A stretch of 64,000 bases of DNA, taken from JABCPE02 sp963530295. Its GTDB lineage: Bacteria > Bacteroidota > Bacteroidia > Flavobacteriales > Weeksellaceae. The stretch is taken from contig CAUSCF010000007.1 of the NCBI GenBank assembly GCA_963530295.1, positions 1 to 64,000 on the forward strand, written 5' to 3'. Positions 23,689-32,636 of the stretch are shown here, piece after piece (position 1 is the first letter of the stretch; every line of letters begins with the position of its first letter). The translations under genes were made by a program, and so were the position numbers. Below the pieces are notes generated by a model. The model ran no database searches and was not told the origin of the DNA. It saw nothing but the letters and a program-made list of their open reading frames with translations.

Positions 23689-24037
23689 TTACAATGGAAA
23701 TTAAATATAAATATTCCCCATGTCAATTCAATATTTTACATAATTATTTTTTATCATAAAAATAGAGGTTGATGTCTCCTTACTATACCTCTTCTGCATA
23801 TGTGAAATGTGATTTTTTTGTATCCCCCTTTTAATAGTTAGTTTTTATTTTAAAATTTATCGGGTAGAAAATTAGAATTTCACTTTTGTAATTAATTATT
23901 TAAAGAAAGGATTCTTTAGAAAATGAATATTTTTTCTATTTTCACAAAGAATGATTCATTATCTTTCAAAGAAATTCAATATGAATAGAATTTAAAATTA
24001 CCGTGACCAAAATCGTGACCAAAGCCCTAAAATTAGC
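23689..24037. other. gene-free stretch before tRNA-Gln
   Basis: About 350 bp of AT-rich DNA. A short direct repeat (CGTGACCAAA at 24002-24011 and 24014-24023) lies near the tRNA side, where the junction of an island inserted at the tRNA would be expected. No duplicate of the tRNA 3' end was found. Confidence 0.4.
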
Positions 24038-24077
24038 AAAAATAAAAAAGCAACTACTTATAAATCAAGTAGTTGCT
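24038..24077 (-). terminator. intrinsic terminator of tRNA-Gln
   Basis: AGCAACTACTT (24049-24059) pairs with AAGTAGTTGCT (24067-24077), followed on the minus strand by TTTTTTATTTTT. Confidence 0.85.
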
Positions 24078-24089
24078 AAAATTCATTGT

Positions 24090-24158
24090 AGACCCACAGG
24101 GATTCGAACCCCGACAAACAGAACCAAAATCTGGTGTGCTACCGTTACACCATGGGTC
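24090..24158 (-). tRNA. tRNA-Gln (anticodon TTG)
   Basis: The minus strand begins GACCCAT and ends GTGGGTC plus a discriminator base, which form the acceptor stem. The anticodon arm CAGA-TTTTGGT-TCTG shows anticodon TTG, and the T arm contains GGTTCGAATCC. CCA is not encoded. An accessory island (about 16.8-24.0 kb) abuts its 3' side, a common integration position. Confidence 0.93.
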
Positions 24159-24293
24159 TTCCGTTTTAAGTGGTGCAAATATACAGACTTTATCATTAAT
24201 CACAAAAATATTTTCTGTTTTTTTTATAAATTAATTACAAAACACTGATAATCAACTCTATTTTTTACAAATTTCTTTTATTATCTATTTTTG

Positions 24294-24301
24294 TATCTTT
24301 G
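24294..24301 (+). promoter_or_regulatory. -7 box of mvaA (TATCTTTG)
   Basis: TATCTTTG lies 21 bp before the ATG. A second TAnnTTTG match (TATTTTTG, 24286-24293) is directly upstream, so two start points are possible. Confidence 0.55.
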
Positions 24302-24322
24302 AATTTTTAAAAATCATATACA

Positions 24323-25651
24323 ATGACACACCCCATAGATGGTTTTTCCAAGCTGCCGAAACAAGAAAAAATAGACTGGCTCATCCATGAATATTTGGAA
24401 AATGACACTGATTTTGAGCATGTTTTAAAGCTGTATTGGAACGAAAATTTAGAGTTGCAAAAACTCCATGATGAATTCTCTGAAAACACCATTTCTAATT
24501 TTTATCTACCCTATGGAATCGCACCTAACTTCCTGATTAACGGGAAACTATACGCTATTCCTATGGCTGTAGAAGAGAGTTCGGTAGTGGCAGCAGCAGC
24601 CAAAGCAGCCAAATTCTGGATGGAAAGAGGCGGATTCCAAACGACCATCATCAACACAGAAAAACTCGGGCATACACATTTTATTTTTAATGGAAACAAG
24701 GAAAAATTATTCCAGTTCTTTGATTTAAATTTAAAGGAAAAATTATTCGAGGCCACGCAGGACATCACGGCAAACATGCGCAAGAGAGGCGGCGGAATCC
24801 TAAGCATTGACCTCATTGACAAAACTGATAAATTGGAAAATTATTTTCAAATCAAAGCAAGTTTTGACACTCGGAATTCGATGGGAGCGAATTTCATCAA
24901 TTCGTGTCTGGAAGTATTTGGAAAAACGCTGAAAGAAGAGATTTTTGAGTCAGAAATATTCAGCGAGGAAGAAAAAAACTCCCTGCAAATCATTATGAAC
25001 ATTCTGTCCAACTACACTCCTGAATGCCTAGTAAGAGCAGAAGTTTCTTGTAAAATAGAAGAATTAGGGAATAATGACGGCATCTCACCAGAAGAGTTTG
25101 CATGGAAATTCAAACAAGCGGTAACGATTGCAGAAATAGACACCTGCCGAGCAACTACGCATAATAAAGGCATTATGAATGGTGTGGATGCAGTGGTTAT
25201 TGCAACAGGAAATGACTTTCGGGCAGTGGAAGCCTCCGTGCATGCCTATGCAAGTAAAAGCGGTAAGTACAGCTCACTAAGCCACTGCATGATAGAAAAC
25301 GGAATATTTCGATTTTGGATAGAACTGCCTATTTCTGTGGGAGTTGTGGGAGGACTCACGAGCCTTCATCCTTTGGTAAAATTCTCTTTGGCTCTTTTAG
25401 GAAAACCTAATGCAAAGGAACTTATGAGTATTTTAGCAGTGTCTGGCTTGGCTCAGAACTTCGCTGCACTTCGCTCGCTGGTTACCACAGGTATCCAAAA
25501 AGGACACATGAAAATGCATTTATTCAATATTCTAAACCAGCTGGGCGCAAACGAAGAAGAAAAAAAACTGATTTCTGCTGCGATGCAAGGTAAAACCCTA
25601 AGCTACAGTGACATATCTTTGGAATTAGAAAAACTAAGAAAACAGAAATAA
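24323..25651 (+). CDS. mvaA: hydroxymethylglutaryl-CoA reductase (class II)
   Basis: A 442-residue HMG-CoA reductase of the bacterial class II, feeding the mevalonate pathway to isoprenoids as in other Flavobacteriia. Catalytic residues visible are Glu in PMAVEESSVVAAA (about residue 87), Lys in TTHNKGIMNG (about 286), Asp in ATGNDFRAVE and His in KGHMKMH near the C-terminus. The substrate loop DTRNSMGANFIN is present. Full length, with its own promoter and terminator. Confidence 0.95.
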   Translation: MTHPIDGFSKLPKQEKIDWLIHEYLENDTDFEHVLKLYWNENLELQKLHDEFSENTISNFYLPYGIAPNFLINGKLYAIPMAVEESSVVAAAAKAAKFWMERGGFQTTIINTEKLGHTHFIFNGNKEKLFQFFDLNLKEKLFEATQDITANMRKRGGGILSIDLIDKTDKLENYFQIKASFDTRNSMGANFINSCLEVFGKTLKEEIFESEIFSEEEKNSLQIIMNILSNYTPECLVRAEVSCKIEELGNNDGISPEEFAWKFKQAVTIAEIDTCRATTHNKGIMNGVDAVVIATGNDFRAVEASVHAYASKSGKYSSLSHCMIENGIFRFWIELPISVGVVGGLTSLHPLVKFSLALLGKPNAKELMSILAVSGLAQNFAALRSLVTTGIQKGHMKMHLFNILNQLGANEEEKKLISAAMQGKTLSYSDISLELEKLRKQK

Positions 25652-25657
25652 TATTAA

Positions 25658-25685
25658 AAAAATCCCTATTAAAGGGATTTTTTTA
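25658..25685. terminator. bidirectional terminator between convergent genes
   Basis: AATCCCT pairs with AAGGGATT and is flanked by an A run and a T run. It overlaps the stop codon of the M1 peptidase gene. Confidence 0.8.
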
Positions 25686-27296
25686 TTTTTTCAAAACTTC
25701 TATATAATAGTTGTCATCTATTTCCACTGCCTTATCATTAGCCAAAGTGACAGTCTGCCATTCCTGAGTAGGAGCTATGTGCGTAGAATGGCTTTTTAGT
25801 TTCACAGGCATTCTGAAATTCTTTATCGTGTTATTCCAGCGGAATTTCAGCTGATTTCCTTTTTGCTCATATTCCAGTTGTGGGATCTGTGTTGTTCTCA
25901 AATACTGATCAAAAACAAGTGAAAAATCTATTCCTGCTTTTTTGCTGATATAATCCTCCACCTGTTTGGAAGTCACTATTTTATGATAAAAATCTGTATT
26001 CATTCCCAGCAAAATTTGTCTGAATTTTTCATCATTATTGATAACCTGTCTGATGGTATGTATCATATTTGCTCCTTTTATATATTGATCCATACTACCC
26101 GTTTTTCTCACACCATATGTGCCTATGATAGGCTCATCATTCATAATACTTTTTCTAAGCCCCTTTATATAAGTATTTGCAGCATTTTTATCCATATAAC
26201 TTTCCGTGAATAGGACTTCTGAATAAGTCGTAAAAGCCTCATGTATCCACATATCAGCTTTATCTTGGGCTGTGATATTATTCCCAAACCATTCGTGTCC
26301 GCTTTCGTGAACGATGATAAAATCCCAATACATACCCACTCCAGTTCCCGACAAATCCCTTCCATAGTAACCATTCTGATAGCCGTTTCCATAGGCTACA
26401 TTACTCTGATGTTCCATTCCTAAATATGGAGATTCTACCAGTTTGTAGCCGTCTTTATAGAAAGGATACCCACCAAACCAATGTTCAAAGGCTTTGAGCA
26501 TAGGTTTTACCTGCTGGAACTGCTTTTGGGCTTTTTCTAAATTATAATCCAAAACCCAATAGTCCAAAGTTAGCATTCCCCTCTTACCCAAATATTCATC
26601 AGAAAAATGAACATATTTCCCGATGTAAGGAACGATATTATATGAGTTTATAGGATTTTTGACTTCCCAAGTAAAGATGTTTTTGTCCTTTTTAACGCTC
26701 CATTCTACTAATTTCCCATTTCCTACTCCCACCAAATCTTTCGGAGTAGTGATAGCGAGGGTCATTCCCATATCTGGCTCATCGCCCCAATATTCTTTTA
26801 TTGGAAGCCATACGCTCGCCCCTATACCTTCGCAGGCTACGGACATCCATGGATTTCCTTTTTCATCTTGTGTGAAAACCCAGCCGCCATCCCAAGGCGC
26901 ATTTTTAGCGATGATAGGATTTCCGCTAAAATCTATTTCCAAAGTATGCGTCTGTCCTTTTTTAAAACTTTCTTTCGTTTCTAAAAAGATGAAATTACCA
27001 TCCACTCTTGTAGATTTTATTTTAAAACTAGAGCGAATGCTGTCATATTTCATCGGTTGCTGTAAATCTATCTGAAAAACAGGATTTCTCACAGACTTTG
27101 TTATCTTGAATGTTATTTTATTGCTTCCTTTTAGGCTTTTTTGTTCGTAGTTAGGTTCCACTTTCACATCATATCTCTGCACATCCCAAAAATCACGATA
27201 TGCAGTATTAGACCCAAGCAGCGTGTCTTTTTTTGTAAAATTTTGACCAAAAGCAAAATACACCGAAAGCAGAAATAACAATTTTATTATCTTCAT
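25683..27296 (-). CDS. M1-family zinc aminopeptidase, secreted
   Basis: A 537-residue protein with a signal peptide (MKIIKLLFLLSVYFAFG). The N-terminal beta domain is followed by the thermolysin-like catalytic domain, with zinc motif HESGHEWFGNN near residue 330 and the second Glu ligand 18 residues on in WIHEAFTTYSEV. The exopeptidase motif GMEHQ (a variant of GAMEN) is seen upstream. It lacks the large C-terminal helical domain of full-length M1 enzymes, as many Bacteroidota homologues do. Probably exported to digest peptides. Confidence 0.93.
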   Translation of the reverse strand: MKIIKLLFLLSVYFAFGQNFTKKDTLLGSNTAYRDFWDVQRYDVKVEPNYEQKSLKGSNKITFKITKSVRNPVFQIDLQQPMKYDSIRSSFKIKSTRVDGNFIFLETKESFKKGQTHTLEIDFSGNPIIAKNAPWDGGWVFTQDEKGNPWMSVACEGIGASVWLPIKEYWGDEPDMGMTLAITTPKDLVGVGNGKLVEWSVKKDKNIFTWEVKNPINSYNIVPYIGKYVHFSDEYLGKRGMLTLDYWVLDYNLEKAQKQFQQVKPMLKAFEHWFGGYPFYKDGYKLVESPYLGMEHQSNVAYGNGYQNGYYGRDLSGTGVGMYWDFIIVHESGHEWFGNNITAQDKADMWIHEAFTTYSEVLFTESYMDKNAANTYIKGLRKSIMNDEPIIGTYGVRKTGSMDQYIKGANMIHTIRQVINNDEKFRQILLGMNTDFYHKIVTSKQVEDYISKKAGIDFSLVFDQYLRTTQIPQLEYEQKGNQLKFRWNNTIKNFRMPVKLKSHSTHIAPTQEWQTVTLANDKAVEIDDNYYIEVLKK

Positions 27297-27427
27297 AAGT
27301 TTAACTTTTTTAAAGGCATAAAGTTATTAAAATTAAAGTTAATTTTTGTATTTTAGCCAAAAGTTTTTGGGATTTTAGACTTTTCTATTTTCCCAGTTTT
27401 TTGAAAATTTTATTAAATCTTTTATTT

Positions 27428-27778
27428 ATGCAAAAATCAAACAAACCCATTGCAGGCTACCATTTATTGATGATTCTTTCGGCTGTAGACCACGAATTTT
27501 CACCAAAAGAAGGACTAAAAATACAAGAATACTTATCGGAAGAATTCCCATTCAGAATCAATCTGGATAATGAGCTGGAAGTCATCGCTTCCCTGCAGCC
27601 AGAGGAGTGGAAAGACCATTTTGAGTTCCATGCACGCTGTTTCTATGATGATTCTACCGAGGAAGAAAGAAAAAACTTTGCTGAATTTGCAAAAACACTC
27701 ATCAAAGCCGATGAGCAGGTGACTAAGCGTGAGCATCAGTTCTATAAACTCATGAAAACCATCTGGAAAATGGATTAA
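27428..27778 (+). CDS. TerB-like protein
   Basis: A 116-residue helical protein of the TerB (tellurite resistance-like) fold. The ATG at 27428 is preferred over an upstream TTG at 27401. The pattern ILSAVDHEFSPKEGLKIQEYL at the N-terminus and FAKTLIKADEQVTKREHQFY at the C-terminus gives the two acidic metal-binding-type loops of the family. It lies 67 bp upstream of the TonB-like gene. The role in the cell is unknown. Confidence 0.75.
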   Translation: MQKSNKPIAGYHLLMILSAVDHEFSPKEGLKIQEYLSEEFPFRINLDNELEVIASLQPEEWKDHFEFHARCFYDDSTEEERKNFAEFAKTLIKADEQVTKREHQFYKLMKTIWKMD

Positions 27779-27845
27779 GTCAAGGAAAAAAGCTCGTATT
27801 TAAAGCAGAATATACAGAATTTCATTAAAAACAAAACTAACTGCT

Positions 27846-28448
27846 ATGAAAAGGTTTTGGTCATTTTTACTCATTATTTTGTTTTTAGGATTTTCAGCCC
27901 ATGTGCAGGCTCAGAAAAAAGGTAAGAAATCCTACAAAAAACGCCATAAAACAAAGAAAAGCCAGCGCAAAAATAACAGTCCTGCGCTTCCTTACAGCTA
28001 TTATCATCCTGTAGAACTTCCACATTGCAAGCTTCCCAAAGCTGATGAGGAACTGGATGAGGAACTGGATGAAAGCAGAGATTATCTCATTATACAAGTA
28101 GATGAACCGCCCATTTTTGAGGTATGCAAGGATAATATTAACAAGAGAAAATGCTTCCAAGACCAACTGGAACAGCATGTGAAGATACATTTTAACCCAA
28201 ATAATATTGATGCCGAAAAAAGCAAAGTGTATAAAGTGTATGTAGCTTTCAGGATTGATAAAACAGGCGAAGTGGAGGTGCTTTTCAGCAGAAGTGAAAA
28301 CGAAACGCTCAAAAAAGAAGCGGAAAGAATTATCAGCCTCCTGCCAAAGTTCATCCCTGCCAAAAAAAGAGGCAAAAATGTGAAAACATACTATATAAAA
28401 AGCATTTTCTTTGAAAATAAAAATGTAAAAACAAGTGATAACGAATAA
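27846..28448 (+). CDS. secreted protein with TonB C-terminal-like domain
   Basis: A 200-residue protein with a cleavable signal peptide (ending VQAQ, residue 23), then a very basic segment (KKGKKSYKKRHKTKKSQRK). An acidic repeat (DEELDEELDES) follows, and a C-terminal domain (about 95-190) has the TonB-like pattern VYVAFRIDKTGEVEVLFS and LPKFIPAKKRGKNVKTYYI. It lacks a Pro-rich spacer and may not act with ExbBD. It lies 11 bp upstream of tpiA and is probably co-transcribed. Confidence 0.75.
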   Translation: MKRFWSFLLIILFLGFSAHVQAQKKGKKSYKKRHKTKKSQRKNNSPALPYSYYHPVELPHCKLPKADEELDEELDESRDYLIIQVDEPPIFEVCKDNINKRKCFQDQLEQHVKIHFNPNNIDAEKSKVYKVYVAFRIDKTGEVEVLFSRSENETLKKEAERIISLLPKFIPAKKRGKNVKTYYIKSIFFENKNVKTSDNE

Positions 28449-28459
28449 ATAAAATAATT

Positions 28460-29218
28460 ATGAGAAAAAATATCGTCGCTGGAAACTGGAAGATGAACAA
28501 AAATTTCCAAGAAGCAGAAGCCCTTATGCTTCAGTTAGCCGAGTACAAAAAGAATAACAAAACCAACTGCGAGGTGTATATCGCTCCACCAAGTCTCTAT
28601 CTCACCACAGCCAAAAATATTTTTGCTAATGATGAAGTGAAAGTCTTCTCGCAAGACATTTCCGAGCACGACAAAGGCGCCTACACTGGCGAAATTTCCG
28701 TAGAAATGATAAAATCAGTTGGACTAAACGGAAGCATCGTAGCCCACTCCGAGAGAAGACAATACCACAACGAAACCGACAGCCATGCAGCACAAAAAGT
28801 AAAAAACCTACTGAATGCAGGGCTTACACCTATCTACTGCAATGGAGAAACTTTGGAACAAAGAAAAGCTGGACAGCATCTCGATGTAGTAAAAAAACAA
28901 ACTGAAACAGCGCTGTTTGAGCTTTCTGCGGAGGAAATCAAAAAAGTGGTTATCGCCTACGAACCTGTTTGGGCTATCGGAACAGGAGAAACTGCTACAC
29001 CAGAACAAGCACAGGAAATACACGCTTTCATCCGAAACCTTATCGCTGAGAAATACGGAAAAGACACCGCAGACGAAATCTCCATTCTCTACGGAGGTTC
29101 GGTAAAGCCAGACAACGCAAAAGAAATCTTCTCTCAGCCTGATATAGACGGCGGACTTATCGGTGGTGCATCGCTGAAAATAGAAGATTTTTCTAAAATC
29201 ATTGAGGCTTTTAACTAA
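28460..29218 (+). CDS. tpiA: triosephosphate isomerase
   Basis: A 252-residue TIM-barrel enzyme that interconverts dihydroxyacetone phosphate and glyceraldehyde 3-phosphate. Active-site Lys is in GNWKMNKN, His in VAHSERR (about residue 98), Glu in AYEPVWAIGTG (about 168) and the phosphate loop in YGGSVKPDNA. Full length. It is followed by a terminator and probably shares a transcript with the TonB-like gene. Confidence 0.98.
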   Translation: MRKNIVAGNWKMNKNFQEAEALMLQLAEYKKNNKTNCEVYIAPPSLYLTTAKNIFANDEVKVFSQDISEHDKGAYTGEISVEMIKSVGLNGSIVAHSERRQYHNETDSHAAQKVKNLLNAGLTPIYCNGETLEQRKAGQHLDVVKKQTETALFELSAEEIKKVVIAYEPVWAIGTGETATPEQAQEIHAFIRNLIAEKYGKDTADEISILYGGSVKPDNAKEIFSQPDIDGGLIGGASLKIEDFSKIIEAFN

Positions 29219-29237
29219 TTAAATTTATACAAAATCC

Positions 29238-29287
29238 AAGGTGTAGCTGGTAAAACTAAAAAAAGTTCCTGCCACTACACCATTTTT
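29238..29287 (+). terminator. terminator downstream of tpiA
   Basis: GGTGTAG (29240-29246) pairs with CTACACC (29275-29281) around a long partly paired loop, followed by ATTTTT. Confidence 0.7.
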
Positions 29288-29368
29288 AAATAAAGCTGAG
29301 ATTTAAATTAAAAATCGTGGTTTTATCATTAAGTGAATAACCACACAAAAGATTGTTTTACTAAATAT

Positions 29369-29941
29369 ATGGAAATACTACTTGCCACGCACAACGAGCA
29401 TAAAAAAGATGAAATCCAAGAAATTTTAGGCGAAAAATATCATGTTACCAGCCTTACTAATTATCAGCTCTTTGATGAAATCGAAGAAAACGGAACTACC
29501 TTTCACGAAAATGCCCTTATCAAAGCTAAATATTGTTTTGAGAAAACAGGAAAACCAAGCGTAGGAGATGACAGCGGTCTGGTTATCCCAGCTTTGGACG
29601 GAAGGCCTGGTATTTTTTCGGCAAGGTATGCAGGGAAGCATGATTTTGAGGCAAATATCCAAAAAGTCCTCACTGAAATGCAGGATATAGAAGACCGCGA
29701 GGCGTATTTCATCACGGTAATGTGTCTGGTGGACGAGACAGGCGAAAACTATTTCGAAGGCAGAGTATACGGCACTATTTCCAAAGAAAAAAGAGGCGAA
29801 AAAGGCTTTGGGTACGACCCTATTTTCATTCCAAAAGGCTATGAAATTTCTTTTGCCGAAATGCCTTCAAAACAAAAAAACAGCATCAGCCACAGGTATG
29901 AAGCAGTGGGCAAATTTTTAAAATTTTTAAATAAGGAATAA
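29369..29941 (+). CDS. rdgB: XTP/dITP diphosphatase
   Basis: A 190-residue house-cleaning pyrophosphatase (Ham1/RdgB family) that hydrolyses dITP and XTP to keep deaminated purines out of DNA. The ATG at 29369 gives the family N-terminus MEILLATHNEHKKDE; a GTG at 29333 is a poorer start. Motifs are GDDSGLVIPALDGRPG (about 67-82), GEKGFGYDPIFIP and SHRYEA near the end. It lies 6 bp before the DAHP synthase gene. Confidence 0.95.
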   Translation: MEILLATHNEHKKDEIQEILGEKYHVTSLTNYQLFDEIEENGTTFHENALIKAKYCFEKTGKPSVGDDSGLVIPALDGRPGIFSARYAGKHDFEANIQKVLTEMQDIEDREAYFITVMCLVDETGENYFEGRVYGTISKEKRGEKGFGYDPIFIPKGYEISFAEMPSKQKNSISHRYEAVGKFLKFLNKE

Positions 29942-29947
29942 AAAAGA

Positions 29948-31030
29948 ATGACTAAACAGGATTATTCCAACCAATGGCTGAAAGACTTGAAGCTCAGCAG
30001 ACCTCTCATCATCACTGGCCCTTGTAGTGCTGAAACCGAGGAGCAAATGCTGAAAATAGCCAAAAGCCTAAAAAACAGTGAAATAGACTTCTTCCGAGCT
30101 GGCATCTGGAAACCTCGGACGCGCCCAGGTGGTTTTGAGGGTGTGGGAGAAATCGGGCTGAATTGGCTGAAAAAAGTAAAAGAAGTCACAGGACTAAAAA
30201 CCGCCACTGAAGTAGCCAACCGAGACCATATAAAACTAGCGCTGGAATACGATGTAGATTTGCTTTGGATAGGTGCTAGAACTACGGTAAATCCGTTCAT
30301 TGTCCAAGAAATAGCCGATGAACTGAAAGGAACTGACAAAATAATACTTGTCAAAAATCCCGTAAATCCTGACCTTGCTCTGTGGATAGGAGCTTTGGAA
30401 CGGCTGAAAATAGCTGGTATAGAGAAACTTGGTGCTGTACACCGCGGATTTTCTTCCTATGAAAAATCTAAATACCGCAACATTCCTGAATGGCAGATTC
30501 CGATAGAATTGAAAAATATTTTCCCAAATCTGCCCATCATATGCGACCCTTCGCACATCTCAGGAAACCGAGAACTGATAGGCGAAATTTCACAAACTGC
30601 ATTAGACCTCAACTTTGATGGGCTGATGATAGAGTCCCACTGCTCCCCAGAGAAAGCATGGAGTGATGCCCAACAGCAGATTACGCCAGAGACTCTTTCG
30701 GAAATGCTGCAAAAACTGGTTCTTCGCAGAGAGAATACGGAAGAAATTGATTTTCAGATACAACTAAAAACCCTCCGTTCACAAATTGACATTCTGGATG
30801 AGCAGCTGCTGGATTTGATAAGAAAAAGAATGGAAATCACTGACAATATCGGCAAACTCAAAAAACAAAAAAATATATCTGTCCTCCAAAACAAACGCTG
30901 GAACGAGATAATAGAACGAATGAAAATACTTGGAAAAGAAAAAAATCTTTCAGAAGAGCTCATTATCAGAATATTCAAAGCCATACACCAAGAGTCCATC
31001 GATAGACAGGAAAATATTTTATCCAAATAA
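29948..31030 (+). CDS. bifunctional DAHP synthase / chorismate mutase
   Basis: A 360-residue fusion. Residues 1-265 form a type I-beta DAHP synthase (first step of the shikimate pathway): GPCSAE, KPRTRPGGFEG, GARTT, VKNP, GAVHRGFS and CDPSHISG are all present. Residues 275-360 form an AroQ-type chorismate mutase (LRSQIDILDEQLLDLIRKRM, then KQKNISVLQNKRW). This order is common in Bacteroidota and allows allosteric control by prephenate-type products. It follows rdgB by 6 bp. Confidence 0.95.
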   Translation: MTKQDYSNQWLKDLKLSRPLIITGPCSAETEEQMLKIAKSLKNSEIDFFRAGIWKPRTRPGGFEGVGEIGLNWLKKVKEVTGLKTATEVANRDHIKLALEYDVDLLWIGARTTVNPFIVQEIADELKGTDKIILVKNPVNPDLALWIGALERLKIAGIEKLGAVHRGFSSYEKSKYRNIPEWQIPIELKNIFPNLPIICDPSHISGNRELIGEISQTALDLNFDGLMIESHCSPEKAWSDAQQQITPETLSEMLQKLVLRRENTEEIDFQIQLKTLRSQIDILDEQLLDLIRKRMEITDNIGKLKKQKNISVLQNKRWNEIIERMKILGKEKNLSEELIIRIFKAIHQESIDRQENILSK

Positions 31031-31036
31031 AAAAAT

Positions 31037-31068
31037 TGGTAATTCTAAAATTAGAATTACCGTTTTTG
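31037..31068 (+). terminator. intrinsic terminator
   Basis: GGTAATTCTAA (31038-31048) pairs with TTAGAATTACC (31051-31061), followed by GTTTTTG. Confidence 0.8.
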
Positions 31069-31125
31069 TGAATTTTCTAAATATGTTAATGATTTAAGTT
31101 TAATTAAATAAATCAAAGAATTCAT

Positions 31126-31899
31126 CTACCCCAAGAAACCTTTATCAAAACTATCTCTCGCCTCTTCATATCCTATTTGGAAAATCTCATCCATTTTACT
31201 CTTTTTAGTCTCAAAGGTACTGTAATTAGAGAGTTTCGAAGAGTCTATAAGCCAATCACAGTAGGAAAATTTATAAGATTCCACCCTATTAGACAACAGG
31301 TCAAACGCCCGATAAGTAATGGATTTTATGGAATTCATCTGATTTTGTTTCACTTCTTGCGGTAAAGAAAGATAAACGCCTATCATCTTCTCACACCTGT
31401 CTCGTATGATATCCGCAGGGAAATTATTAAGAATTCCGCCATCGCTGTACAGCACCCCGCCGAACATATACGGCGTAGCAATCCCTGGGAAGCTGGATGA
31501 AGCGATGATGGCATCTATCACTCTGGTTTCTTTGTCAAAAATTTTCAGTTCTCCAGTCACAATATCCGTAGCGGTGATGTTCACTTCCTTTTTTAAATCA
31601 CCTATCTTCATATCCCCAAAAATAGGTTTTAGATATATTTTAAAAACAGCAGAATTGACAAGCCCAGGTTTGTTAAATGCAATATGTTTCCAATTAAAAA
31701 AATACACCGATTTAAAGAAATCCAAAATTTCCTTTGGTTTTTTTCCTACCGTATAGAGACAGCTCACAATAGCCCCTACACTAGCCCCCGCCAATATCTC
31801 TGGCTGGATGCCTTTTTCCTCAAGAAATTTGAGCACTCCTGCATGAGCCACTCCCTTTGTACCGCCGCCAGACAGCACCAATCCTAATTTATTATTCAT
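31126..31899 (-). CDS. patatin-like phospholipase
   Basis: About 257 residues from the ATG at 31899 (MNNKLGLVLSGGG); the longer frame to 31938 would overlap the upstream gene. The oxyanion motif SGGGTKGVAHAG, the nucleophile elbow GASVG and the catalytic Asp in SDGG are all visible, so it should be an active Ser-Asp acyl hydrolase. It is of the RssA/YlbK type, cytoplasmic or membrane-associated. It lies 19 bp after two tandem membrane-protein genes on the same strand. Confidence 0.93.
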   Translation of the reverse strand: MNNKLGLVLSGGGTKGVAHAGVLKFLEEKGIQPEILAGASVGAIVSCLYTVGKKPKEILDFFKSVYFFNWKHIAFNKPGLVNSAVFKIYLKPIFGDMKIGDLKKEVNITATDIVTGELKIFDKETRVIDAIIASSSFPGIATPYMFGGVLYSDGGILNNFPADIIRDRCEKMIGVYLSLPQEVKQNQMNSIKSITYRAFDLLSNRVESYKFSYCDWLIDSSKLSNYSTFETKKSKMDEIFQIGYEEARDSFDKGFLG

Positions 31900-31918
31900 T
31901 TTTAATTTCAAAATTAAA

Positions 31919-32209
31919 TTAATTAAAAGAAATGACAATAACCAAAAATATGGTCAAAAGTAATATAAATAAAACTAGGAGACTCTCACTAGCTTTATCT
32001 TTTTCTTTTCTCCTATACAAAATTATTGAATCCAAAATCAGCCCTAAAATAACTGCAATAATTACAAGAAATACAAAGAAAAGTGCTATAATCCCCCTAT
32101 TTCTTGCCCCTTCTATTAGCGTACTTTCTTCAAAAATATAACTAAGTGAAAAAACAACCACAAATGTTATAATCACTGTTAGAAGTCTTTTAAAAAAATG
32201 ATTTTCCAT
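31919..32209 (-). CDS. small membrane protein, tandem paralogue B
   Basis: A 96-residue protein with three hydrophobic segments (about 10-27, 38-62 and 77-93). It is clearly paralogous to 32258-32545: both start ME-HFFKRL-T-II and share LGLILDSIILYRRKE/LYRKKE. It lies between that paralogue and the patatin gene. No family is recognised. Confidence 0.7.
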   Translation of the reverse strand: MENHFFKRLLTVIITFVVVFSLSYIFEESTLIEGARNRGIIALFFVFLVIIAVILGLILDSIILYRRKEKDKASESLLVLFILLLTIFLVIVISFN

Positions 32210-32257
32210 ATTTATTTTTATAAATTAAAAATAATTATTATTAAAACTCATCCATCC

Positions 32258-32545
32258 TTAATAAAAAATAGTAAAAATCAGAAATATAACAAAAAGGAAA
32301 ATAGCTAAAACAAAAAGACTTGCTTCAGCTTTATCTCTTTCTTTTTTCCTATACAAAATTATTGAATCCAAAATCAATCCTAAAACAGTTAAAACTATCA
32401 TAAACGATATAATATAAATCATTAGGTATACTATACCTAATGCTGCATTTCCAGGTACGATTACGATAAAAAGAAAACCTAGTAAAAAAACAACTGCAAA
32501 TGCTATAATTATTGTTATAAGTCTTTTAAAAAAATGTTTTTCCAT
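32258..32545 (-). CDS. small membrane protein, tandem paralogue A
   Basis: A 95-residue, three-helix membrane protein paralogous to 31919-32209. The shared LGLILDSIILYRKKERDKA segment and near-identical N-terminus show a local tandem duplication. It has probable co-transcription with the copy 48 bp downstream and with the patatin gene. Confidence 0.7.
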   Translation of the reverse strand: MEKHFFKRLITIIIAFAVVFLLGFLFIVIVPGNAALGIVYLMIYIISFMIVLTVLGLILDSIILYRKKERDKAEASLFVLAIFLFVIFLIFTIFY

Positions 32546-32565
32546 ATTATTTTATCTTTTTATAA

Positions 32566-32612
32566 AAAAAGCTTCGCCAAAGTCTAACAAAAAGATTTGG
32601 CAAAGCTTTTAT
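32566..32612. terminator. bidirectional terminator
   Basis: GCTTCGCCAAA (32571-32581) pairs with TTTGGCAAAGC (32596-32606) with one mismatch, flanked by A and T runs. It ends lpd on the minus strand. Confidence 0.75.
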
Positions 32613-32636
32613 TTTTGTTCTTTACTTTCTATAAAT

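Noticed and set aside
16762..24089. Direct repeat of the tRNA-Gln 3' end marking the island's far edge
   Set aside because: I looked for a second copy of the T-arm and acceptor sequence and found none. The island is inferred from content only.
24003..24248. Plus-strand 81-codon frame
   Set aside because: It reads through the tRNA-Gln gene and its terminator.
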